A stretch of 9,525 nt of DNA from an uncultured Bacteroidia bacterium (lineage in GTDB: Bacteria > Bacteroidota > Bacteroidia > Bacteroidales > UBA932), in contig CADBMK010000053.1 in the NCBI GenBank assembly GCA_902795785.1, forward strand, positions 1 through 9,525, read 5' to 3'. Shown piece by piece: positions 1 to 5,911 of the stretch. Both the position numbers and the translations under genes were made by a program. A model generated the notes under the pieces. That model searched no databases and was not told the origin of the DNA. It saw only the letters and a program-made list of their open reading frames with translations. Position 1 is the stretch's first letter; each line of letters starts with the position of its first letter.

Positions 1-813
1 GCCGCCATCGCAACCGTAATAGCACAGGTCTGCGCCCTGGCATACGTGCTGAAGTTCTTCAGCAACAGAAACAACTTCATGCACTTTCCTAAGCGCTTCA
101 TCTCCCTTGACACCAGACTGGCGCGGGCATCCCTCGCCATCGGAATGGGGCCTTTCCTAATGAACTCCGCCGCCTGCATGGTAACGATGTTCATCAACCT
201 CCAGCTCCATAAATACGCCGGAGACCTGAGCATAGGTGCCTACGGCATAATCAACAGGATCAGTTTCCTGTTCATTATGATCAACATGGGCCTCAACCAG
301 GGAATGCAGCCTATCGCAGGTTTCAACTACGGAGCCCGAAAATACACCAGGGTAAGGAAGGTCTTCTACCTGACCGCCATCTGCGCTACCGCAGTGACCA
401 CGCTTGGATTCATCGTATCGGAATTCTTCCCTGTATTTGCCGTAAAAGCCTTCACTAACGACCCTGCCCTCATAGAAATAAGTTCCAAGGGCCTCAGCGT
501 CGTAAACCTGGCAATTCCTCTGGTTGGATTCCAGATGGTAACCACGAACCTGTTCCAGAGCCTCGGAATGGTGAAGAAATCCATCTTCCTGTCACTGTCC
601 CGTCAGCTGCTGTTCCTCATCCCGACCATTTATTTCCTACCGGAAATACTGGAAGCCAATGGAATCGCCGGAGTAAACGGCGTATGGCTCGGCTTCCCTG
701 TTTCCGATTTGTGCTCAATAATGTTATCGTCCACCCTGCTCATCCGCCTGTTCTCAAAGTTCAGGAAGTTGAACGACGGTGACGATCCGTCAGCGCTTGG
801 CGGCATAAACTAA
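1..813 (+). CDS. MATE family efflux transporter, C-terminal part (5' end outside window)
   Basis: The reading frame is open from base 1, so the start lies upstream; the GTG at 46 is internal. About 270 residues are visible, made of repeated hydrophobic segments separated by short basic loops, which fits roughly the second half of a 12-helix MATE (multidrug and toxic compound extrusion) protein. The stretch GLNQGMQPIAGFNYGARKY, followed by RVRKVF, matches the conserved family signature in the C-terminal bundle, where a QPI/QPL-GYNYGA motif precedes a basic loop. MATE proteins are inner-membrane antiporters that export organic cations or other small molecules using a Na+ or H+ gradient; the substrate cannot be inferred here. 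The stop codon is 5 bp before the kinase-like gene, which points to co-transcription. The tail (FRKLNDGDDPSALGGIN) is hydrophilic and probably cytoplasmic. Confidence 0.9.
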   Translation, partial: AAIATVIAQVCALAYVLKFFSNRNNFMHFPKRFISLDTRLARASLAIGMGPFLMNSAACMVTMFINLQLHKYAGDLSIGAYGIINRISFLFIMINMGLNQGMQPIAGFNYGARKYTRVRKVFYLTAICATAVTTLGFIVSEFFPVFAVKAFTNDPALIEISSKGLSVVNLAIPLVGFQMVTTNLFQSLGMVKKSIFLSLSRQLLFLIPTIYFLPEILEANGIAGVNGVWLGFPVSDLCSIMLSSTLLIRLFSKFRKLNDGDDPSALGGIN

Positions 814-818
814 TACCA

Positions 819-1436
819 ATGGCAGAGAAGAAAAAAATAATCATCAACGTGGGGCGCCAGTTCGGAAGCGGCGGCCACCTTGTTGCGGAGGAACTCGGCA
901 GGAAACTGGGCATTCCAGTCTATGACAACGAGTTGATCATCAAGGCTGCGGAAGACAGCGGATTCAGCAAGGACATCCTGACCCAAAGCGACGAAAACAG
1001 GTCGATGTTCAACTTTTCAAGCTTCTTCGCCCTTAGCAAATACGGTCCGTCGGAAAACTACATCGATGACAACAGCCTCTTCAAGATTCAGAGCGACGTA
1101 ATCCGTCAGATTGCACAGAAGGGGTCGGCTGTATTCGTGGGAAGATGCTCAGACTATATCCTCAGGGATATGGACTGCTGTCTGGACGTGTTTATCAGCG
1201 CACCTCTGGAAGACAGGAAAGCAAGGGTTTCCGAGAGGAACGGAATCAGCCTGGAAAAAGCCGAAGACCTTTGCAGGAAAAAAGACAGGACCAGAGAGAC
1301 CTACTACAACTATTTCACGTTCCAGAACTGGGGTGTGGCATCGAACTACGACCTCTGCATCAATTCCTCAATACTCGGAATTGAAGGAACGGCGGACATG
1401 ATTATCAACTTTGCCGAAAAGGAAGGCAGACTTTAA
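819..1436 (+). CDS. Cytidylate kinase-like family protein (P-loop NMP kinase fold)
   Basis: This 205-residue protein starts with KKKIIINVGRQFGSGGH. That is the P-loop region of the cytidylate-kinase-like family (Pfam Cytidylate_kin2), where GRQFGSGG (residues 12-19) takes the place of the usual GxxxxGK[ST]. Other family features are YDNELI (35-40), FVGRCSDYIL (106-115), the basic lid segment KKDRTRETYYNYFT (about 154-167) and YDLCINSS (177-184). The length is typical of the family. These proteins resemble CMP kinase but are distinct from canonical Cmk, and their physiological substrate is generally not established; phosphotransfer to a nucleotide is inferred from the fold only. The gene lies 5 bp after the MATE gene, and its TAA directly abuts the ATG of the hydrolase, so the three are probably one transcript. 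The ATG at 819 fits the position of the conserved N-terminal beta strand. No clear Shine-Dalgarno sequence is present. Confidence 0.88.
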   Translation: MAEKKKIIINVGRQFGSGGHLVAEELGRKLGIPVYDNELIIKAAEDSGFSKDILTQSDENRSMFNFSSFFALSKYGPSENYIDDNSLFKIQSDVIRQIAQKGSAVFVGRCSDYILRDMDCCLDVFISAPLEDRKARVSERNGISLEKAEDLCRKKDRTRETYYNYFTFQNWGVASNYDLCINSSILGIEGTADMIINFAEKEGRL

Positions 1437-2750
1437 ATGACTAAATCCGGAATAAGACTCGTACTCACGACAGCTGCCGCAATCGCGGTCAGCGCCGTCG
1501 TGCTTGCACTCAACTTTGGCACAGAGAACGCCGAACCAGACGGAAGGATTCCCGTCAATCTGAATGAAACCTTAACCAATGAATTGTCCGATACCTCAGA
1601 CCTTGCCGGCCTTGACAGGAAAATCAAGGCTTACATGGCCCAGTGGAACATCAAGGGGGCAAGCCTTGCCATAATGAGAAACGACTCCCTCCTCTATGCC
1701 AAGGGCTATGGATGGGCAGACAAGGAAAAGAATACGGAGATGGAGCCGAAGCACATAATGAGGGTTGCATCTGTATCCAAACTCATAACGGCAACGGGAA
1801 TAATGATTCTTCAGGAAAGGGGTATGCTCTCCCTCAAGGACACGGTCTTCGGGCCCGGCGGCATACTGAACAATGAAGAATTCACAGAGGCCATCAAGGA
1901 CAGGAACTACTACAAGATAACCGTAGAGGACCTTCTGCGTCATAAGGGAGGCTTTACCGGAAGGGCCGGAGACCCTATGTTCTCTACAAGGACCATTATG
2001 CTCCAGAACCGCCTGACAAAGGCTCCTGACCACGACGAACTTGTAAAGATCATCCTCAGGCGCAGACTCGGGTTCGTACCGGGCACCAGCCAGTACTATT
2101 CCAATTTCGGATACCTTCTCCTTTCAATGATCATTGAAAAAGTCTCAGGAGAAAGCTACGAGGAATTCATGCAGAAAAACGTGCTTCACCCGGCAGGATG
2201 CAGGGACATGCACATTGCCAGAAACTATTACAAGGAAAAATACGCCGGCGAGGTACGATACTATCTCCAGGCCAACGACGAACAGGTTCCCGAATATAAC
2301 AACAGCGGCAGGATGGTGGAAAGATGCTACGGCGGAAATGACATCACATCCCTCTCCGGAGCCGGAGCCTGGGTTACATCCGTACCTGAACTTGCCAGAT
2401 TCGTGGCGTCAATCGACGGCAAGCCAAACGTTCCTGACATAATCAGTCCTGAGAGCGTCATGGCAATGACGGAATGGTTCGACGAAAACACCTATTCCCT
2501 CGGCTGGAATGACACCAAGCCAAACGGAGAATGGACAAGGACGGGAACTCTCTCAGGCACAAGCGCCCTCATCAAGACATATCCAAATGGTGAGTGCTGG
2601 ATAATGGTTATGAACACAAGCACCTGGAAGGGACCGGGACAGACAAGATTCACGGCGGGTCTTTTCAAAACCCTCCGTGACTCATATTCAGATAAACTTC
2701 CTTCCAGGGATTTCTTCTATTCTACCTCACGCAACGAACAGAGGCCATAA
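1437..2750 (+). CDS. Membrane-anchored serine hydrolase, class C beta-lactamase/PBP fold
   Basis: This 437-residue protein has an N-terminal hydrophobic segment (about residues 8-26) with no lipobox, so it is either a signal anchor or an exported protein. The rest is a beta-lactamase-type domain (Pfam Beta-lactamase, PF00144). Motif 1 is SVSK at 112-115 (S112 the predicted nucleophile, K115 the general base), and motif 2 is YSN at 221-223. LLRHKGG at 166-172 matches the usual LLxHxSG segment. The third motif reads RTGTLSGTSA from 368, with Arg where most relatives have His or Lys. Members include esterases, D-aminopeptidases, penicillin-binding-like proteins and beta-lactamases; the actual substrate is unknown and resistance should not be assumed. 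The ATG immediately follows the kinase stop codon (TAAATG). The 3' end overlaps the opposing lipoprotein gene by 29 bp. Confidence 0.9.
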   Translation: MTKSGIRLVLTTAAAIAVSAVVLALNFGTENAEPDGRIPVNLNETLTNELSDTSDLAGLDRKIKAYMAQWNIKGASLAIMRNDSLLYAKGYGWADKEKNTEMEPKHIMRVASVSKLITATGIMILQERGMLSLKDTVFGPGGILNNEEFTEAIKDRNYYKITVEDLLRHKGGFTGRAGDPMFSTRTIMLQNRLTKAPDHDELVKIILRRRLGFVPGTSQYYSNFGYLLLSMIIEKVSGESYEEFMQKNVLHPAGCRDMHIARNYYKEKYAGEVRYYLQANDEQVPEYNNSGRMVERCYGGNDITSLSGAGAWVTSVPELARFVASIDGKPNVPDIISPESVMAMTEWFDENTYSLGWNDTKPNGEWTRTGTLSGTSALIKTYPNGECWIMVMNTSTWKGPGQTRFTAGLFKTLRDSYSDKLPSRDFFYSTSRNEQRP

Positions 2751-3702
2751 AGCTGTTCTTGTCAGCATAGCCTGTCATCACGCCTGCGGTATTGGAATTA
2801 ATATACTTATAGACTCCAAAACCGTTGTATTCATCGGCCACCCAGAATGCGGCGTAGTCATTTACGCCCGCAAATGATGACGTACCGTCTTCAACAACCG
2901 CATAACCGGCAGGAATGGCGCCGAAATAAGTCGAGTTTGTAATCTTCACGTCACGGCTGTAAGTCCACATTGCCGTGCCGAGGAAAGTTGCGTCAACCAT
3001 AAGGTCTCCGCTACGGGACTGGTCTGAGAACGCGTTCCACTCTGCTTCTGTAGGAAGGCGCCATCCGTCAGGGCAGGCAGTTGCAGCCTCCTCCCAGGTA
3101 TAATAGCGTCCGAGCACGTCTGTCATGACCTCGCACTCCTTATAAGCTTTTCCCGCACCTTCGTATGCGAGGTTTTGCTTCATCCAATGAAGGTCAGTAA
3201 TGTCGTAAGTATAATAGTACCTCTTACCGTCCCTTGAATCGACAAAGGAAGGATTGGTAGAACGGATCTCTGTATTGGAAAGGGACTTGTTCAGGCCCGG
3301 ATTGACAACGGTGATATACTCCGTAGTGGTAGTACCGTAGTAAACGTCGGCCGTATAGGCGTTTACCTTGAGGGTATAGGTTCCGTCAGTGGCAGGAGCC
3401 TGGAATGTGTACGAGCTGTCAGGAAGGTCTGAGGCATATGCGCTCTTGGTGGTATCGGCAACCGATGTCCAGGAAGGGGTGAAATAGTAACCGATCCTGC
3501 CGCCCTCCGGATGTGAAATGCCCTTAGGGGTTACCGTCAACGTGGTGGACGGATAAACATACTCTGGAACGCTCACTTGCAGGGTACCGCTGAGATAATA
3601 ATACTCAGTGGTGTCGTCGTCCTTCTTACACGATGATAATACGCCGAGAGCCAAAGCCGCTGCACCTAAACAAACCAAGACTTTTCTTATGTTGCTGTTC
3701 AT
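2722..3702 (-). CDS. FISUMP-domain lipoprotein (Fibrobacter succinogenes major paralogous domain)
   Basis: This is a 326-residue predicted surface or periplasmic lipoprotein. The signal peptide ends in lipobox LSSC with C25 as the lipidated residue, followed by KKDDD, a charged stretch of the kind linked to lipoprotein export in Bacteroidota. Residues about 35-135 are Thr/Ser/Tyr-rich and beta-predicted (for example DGTYTLKVNAYTADV), resembling an Ig-like domain. From about 150 the FISUMP pattern (TIGR02145) appears: DSRDGK (155-160), WMKQNLAY (173-180), GRYYTWEEA (198-206), CPDGWRLPTEAEW (210-222) and the terminal ASVRCVR. The biochemical function of the domain is not known; a C-type-lectin-like or adhesin role is only a guess. 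The gene is convergent with the hydrolase, overlapping it by 29 bp, and divergent from apbE. The ATG at 3702 is chosen because it gives a complete signal peptide. Confidence 0.88.
   Translation of the reverse strand: MNSNIRKVLVCLGAAALALGVLSSCKKDDDTTEYYYLSGTLQVSVPEYVYPSTTLTVTPKGISHPEGGRIGYYFTPSWTSVADTTKSAYASDLPDSSYTFQAPATDGTYTLKVNAYTADVYYGTTTTEYITVVNPGLNKSLSNTEIRSTNPSFVDSRDGKRYYYTYDITDLHWMKQNLAYEGAGKAYKECEVMTDVLGRYYTWEEAATACPDGWRLPTEAEWNAFSDQSRSGDLMVDATFLGTAMWTYSRDVKITNSTYFGAIPAGYAVVEDGTSSFAGVNDYAAFWVADEYNGFGVYKYINSNTAGVMTGYADKNSFMASVRCVR
2736..2758. other. Inverted repeat across the hydrolase stop codon
   Basis: GAACAG (2736-2741) and CTGTTC (2753-2758) form a perfect 6-bp stem with an 11-nt loop that contains the hydrolase TAA. 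It lies just past the zone where the hydrolase and the opposing lipoprotein overlap. No T-run follows on either strand, so it is not a standard intrinsic terminator. It could still slow polymerase or protect the mRNA 3' end, or be chance. Confidence 0.25.
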
Positions 3703-3725
3703 TATCCTATACCAATTAAATTATG

Positions 3726-3733
3726 CAAATATG
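3726..3733 (-). promoter_or_regulatory. Possible -7 element for the FISUMP lipoprotein gene
   Basis: Read on the minus strand this is CATATTTG, one base off the Bacteroidota -7 consensus TAnnTTTG. It is 23 nt upstream of the lipoprotein ATG, which would give a short leader. No TTTG -33 element occurs at the usual spacing, so the call is weak. Confidence 0.22.
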
Positions 3734-3756
3734 ACTAATTTGGGCTTAAATTCCGC

Positions 3757-3764
3757 TATATTTG
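3757..3764 (+). promoter_or_regulatory. Candidate -7 promoter element for apbE
   Basis: TATATTTG matches the Bacteroidota -7 consensus TAnnTTTG exactly and ends 18 nt before the ATG at 3783, leaving a short leader. A TTTG lies upstream at 3739-3742, but the 14-nt spacing is shorter than the usual distance of about 19 nt to the -33 element. The last four bases form half of the palindrome TTTGTACAAA (3761-3770). Confidence 0.4.
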
Positions 3765-3782
3765 TACAAATTGTTTGCCATT

Positions 3783-4793
3783 ATGAGAGTAACAACCATA
3801 TTTTTCAGCGCAGCCCTCGCCTTTCTTTGTCTTTGCGGCTGCGGGCAAAAAAACACATATGTAGCGATAAGCGGTTACGCACAGGGAGGCGTCTATTCCG
3901 TAAAAGCAAACCTTAAGGGAGCAAAAATCACTCCGGAAGCACTTAAGACCGGCATTGATTCCCTTCTTAATACAATTGAGAACTCCGCATCCGGATTCAA
4001 TAAGAATTCTATACTGAGCAAATACAACAGCGGCGAGAATGTGGCCCTTGACGATCATTTCAACCGCCTTCTGGCCGCAGGAAAACTGTATTTCGATGAA
4101 ACCGGCGGAGCCGTGGACATGGGCGCCGGCCGCCTCCTCGACGCCCGGGGCTTCGGTTTCAAAAAGGAGATGCTTCCCAGCGACGACCAGATCCGGGAAC
4201 TCATGGATAACTACGGAATGAAGAATTTCGACAACAAAGATTCCAAGATACACCCGGTACTCAACTTCAACGCCTTCGCCCAGGGTTACACCTGCGACGT
4301 CGTGGCTGAATACCTCCATAAATTCGGCATTCACGACATGCTGATAGATTTTGGCGAAATCTGGTGCGACGGCCTCAACCCCAACGGCAAGCCCTGGGCC
4401 ATAGCGATAGACCGTCCCGTTGACGGAAACAATTCTCCGGGCAAGGACATTGACGGAGTCTGGGTTGGAGACGGAAAACCTCACGGAGTGGTGACCAGCG
4501 GCAATTACCGCAAGTATTACATAGTGGACGGCAAGAAATACGCCCACATCATAGACCCAAGGACAGGCTATCCGGTACAGCACAACCTCCTGAGCGCAAC
4601 CATCATCGCAGACGACGCAATGACAGCCGATGCCTACGCCACCTACTGCATGATTATAGGTCCTGATGAGGCCAAGAAATTCATAAGCGGAAGAAGCGAC
4701 CTCGAAGGCTACCTCATCATCGCCGACGAGAACTCACCTTCAGGAATGAAGGAGTGGACATCGGCGGGATTCACCCTCAGGACAACTGAATAA
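3783..4793 (+). CDS. apbE: FAD:protein FMN transferase (ApbE), lipoprotein
   Basis: The product has 336 residues from the ATG at 3783. ApbE transfers FMN from FAD to a Thr or Ser of target redox proteins (such as NqrB/NqrC or RnfG subunits) on the outer side of the inner membrane; this is known for the family, and no target gene is in the window. The N-terminus is a lipoprotein signal peptide ending in LCGC (C20). Family motifs in order are VDMGAGRLLDARGFGF (111-126), NFNAFAQGYTCD (161-172; Gln replaces the usual Lys, as in AxAKGxxxD), TSGNYR (238-243), HIIDPRTGYPV (255-265) and the probable Mg2+-binding segment DAMTADAYAT (278-287). An in-frame TTG at 3762 would add seven residues but falls within the predicted -7 element, so ATG 3783 is preferred. 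Its 3' end overlaps comEC by 17 bp. Confidence 0.93.
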   Translation: MRVTTIFFSAALAFLCLCGCGQKNTYVAISGYAQGGVYSVKANLKGAKITPEALKTGIDSLLNTIENSASGFNKNSILSKYNSGENVALDDHFNRLLAAGKLYFDETGGAVDMGAGRLLDARGFGFKKEMLPSDDQIRELMDNYGMKNFDNKDSKIHPVLNFNAFAQGYTCDVVAEYLHKFGIHDMLIDFGEIWCDGLNPNGKPWAIAIDRPVDGNNSPGKDIDGVWVGDGKPHGVVTSGNYRKYYIVDGKKYAHIIDPRTGYPVQHNLLSATIIADDAMTADAYATYCMIIGPDEAKKFISGRSDLEGYLIIADENSPSGMKEWTSAGFTLRTTE

Positions 4794-4804
4794 TCCTCAG
4801 GACA
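4775..4804. repeat. 10-bp direct repeat around the apbE stop codon
   Basis: CCTCAGGACA occurs at 4775-4784 and again at 4795-4804, one copy on each side of the apbE TAA (4791-4793) and spanning the 3' end of the opposing comEC. The 20-bp offset is not a multiple of three, so a duplication here would have shifted the reading frame of one gene tail. Chance is possible at this length. Confidence 0.4.
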
Positions 4805-5832
4805 CCCACAAGAAGACCTGCCACTTTCTCAGTGAGCACAATCATAATATCGGGGCTGATGCCAAGGGCGTCGGCCCCGATTGTCATTGCAGACAGCGTG
4901 ATCAGGACCGTGGAGAGAGGCATAGCCAACAGATTGGTAAGAAGGAAGTACCGGGGAAACACTCCGAATCTCAGCCAGACAAGAGGCCCGGCCAGAGCCT
5001 GACAGGAAAGGGTAAGCGAGAACACGTTCCACAGACGGCGGAAAGGATTGAGGTCCACCCTGCCCTTCCCCTGGGGGAAAAACGACTTAAGCCAGGGATA
5101 AACAAGGACAATTCCGGCCATAGCAAGATAAGAAAGCTGGAATCCAATGTTGAACACGGCAGGAGGATCGAATACCAACTGCAGGGTCAGGGCGGAGCAC
5201 AAAACCCTGACAGGGTCCGTCCTTCGGCCCAGAATCGAAGCGGACTCCCTGATGAAGATGAAAAGGAAGGCCCTGACCACAGACTTTGGCGCTCCCGTAA
5301 CCAGCACATAGAAGCAACACGCCAATACTACCACGACGCTGCGGACTATCTTCGAAGGCCGGCTGTTGCCAAGGATCAGGAGGCTCCTTGACAGAAGGAT
5401 GTATATCGTTCCCAGATGAAGTCCCGAGAGGGCAAGGACGTGGGCGGCTCCGCTGTCGCGGAACACTCCCACGAGTTCCCGCGGAAGCCCGCTCCTGTCC
5501 CCCGTCATAAGTGCCGTAATGAGTTCAGCGGTAGCGGGATCCTGCCACGGCATCGAGCGGATATGGCCGCGAAGGGCACAGGACGCCGAATAGATGAACC
5601 CGGACGGCGGGAAGGAAAAAGAAGGAACGGCGGACAGGATGGAAGCCGTCACACCGGTAAAGAAAACGAGGGCAAAAACCAGGGCTGAGCTTTTCCACCT
5701 CAGGCACGCGGCAAAGCAGGCTGACAGACAGAAAGATGCGCCCCATAGGGCTGACTGCGGACATAATCCGCCCGCGGCAACACCGCAGGTAAACACAAGG
5801 GAAATCCCCACTATTCCTACACCTCTTATCAT
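4777..5832 (-). CDS. comEC: ComEC/Rec2-family membrane protein, short form (Competence domain only)
   Basis: This 351-residue, highly hydrophobic protein has many predicted membrane helices. The Competence domain (PF03772) is clear: ALMTGDRSGLP (107-117), FRDSGAAHVLALSGLHLG (124-141, the hallmark LALSGLH), TGAPKSVVRAF (159-169) and FNIGFQLSYLAMAG (227-240). ComEC forms the inner-membrane channel that imports single-stranded DNA during natural transformation. Full-length relatives usually carry an N-terminal OB-fold region (DUF4131) and often a C-terminal metallo-beta-lactamase-like domain. Here only about 80 residues precede the core and nothing follows it. In-frame extension upstream is blocked by a stop at 5869-5871, with no other start codon between. 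It may be a reduced homologue with another role. The gene is convergent with apbE, overlapping it by 17 bp, and divergent from ackA. Confidence 0.85.
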   Translation of the reverse strand: MIRGVGIVGISLVFTCGVAAGGLCPQSALWGASFCLSACFAACLRWKSSALVFALVFFTGVTASILSAVPSFSFPPSGFIYSASCALRGHIRSMPWQDPATAELITALMTGDRSGLPRELVGVFRDSGAAHVLALSGLHLGTIYILLSRSLLILGNSRPSKIVRSVVVVLACCFYVLVTGAPKSVVRAFLFIFIRESASILGRRTDPVRVLCSALTLQLVFDPPAVFNIGFQLSYLAMAGIVLVYPWLKSFFPQGKGRVDLNPFRRLWNVFSLTLSCQALAGPLVWLRFGVFPRYFLLTNLLAMPLSTVLITLSAMTIGADALGISPDIMIVLTEKVAGLLVGVLRIIQLS

Positions 5833-5869
5833 ACTCCCCGATGATGCATAAAAGTACGGAATTTTTATC

Positions 5870-5877
5870 TATCTTTG
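5870..5877 (+). promoter_or_regulatory. Candidate -7 promoter element for ackA
   Basis: TATCTTTG matches the Bacteroidota -7 consensus TAnnTTTG exactly, in the intergenic gap between comEC and ackA. It ends 34 nt before the ackA ATG, leaving a leader of roughly 30 nt. No TTTG -33 element is seen at the expected spacing; the sequence there is ATGATGCATAAAAG. Confidence 0.42.
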
Positions 5878-5911
5878 CCGACAATTCGACAAATTCACTT
5901 ACACTATATTT

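Noticed and set aside
1596..2033. Minus-strand open frame (145 codons) inside the serine hydrolase gene
   Set aside because: It is antisense to the region encoding the SVSK motif and has no family resemblance; it is a by-product of codon usage.
3762..3782. TTG start giving a longer ApbE
   Set aside because: The TTG falls within the predicted -7 element, and the ATG at 3783 gives a better lipoprotein signal peptide.
3756..4583. Long minus-strand open frame (275 codons) opposite apbE
   Set aside because: It lies almost wholly inside apbE, which has full-length family motifs. The minus-strand translation shows no domain logic and no recognisable start context, so it is a shadow frame.
5834..5839. 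GGGGAG upstream of comEC as a Shine-Dalgarno sequence
   Set aside because: Only one base separates it from the ATG, too close for normal ribosome placement, and Bacteroidota rarely rely on such sites.
5525..5884. Minus-strand open frame of 119 codons overlapping the comEC start, possibly a separate gene or frameshifted N-terminus
   Set aside because: It covers the comEC N-terminal region in another frame and yields Arg/Cys-rich sequence without domain features. The comEC frame itself encodes hydrophobic helices from 5832 onward, so no frameshift needs to be invoked.
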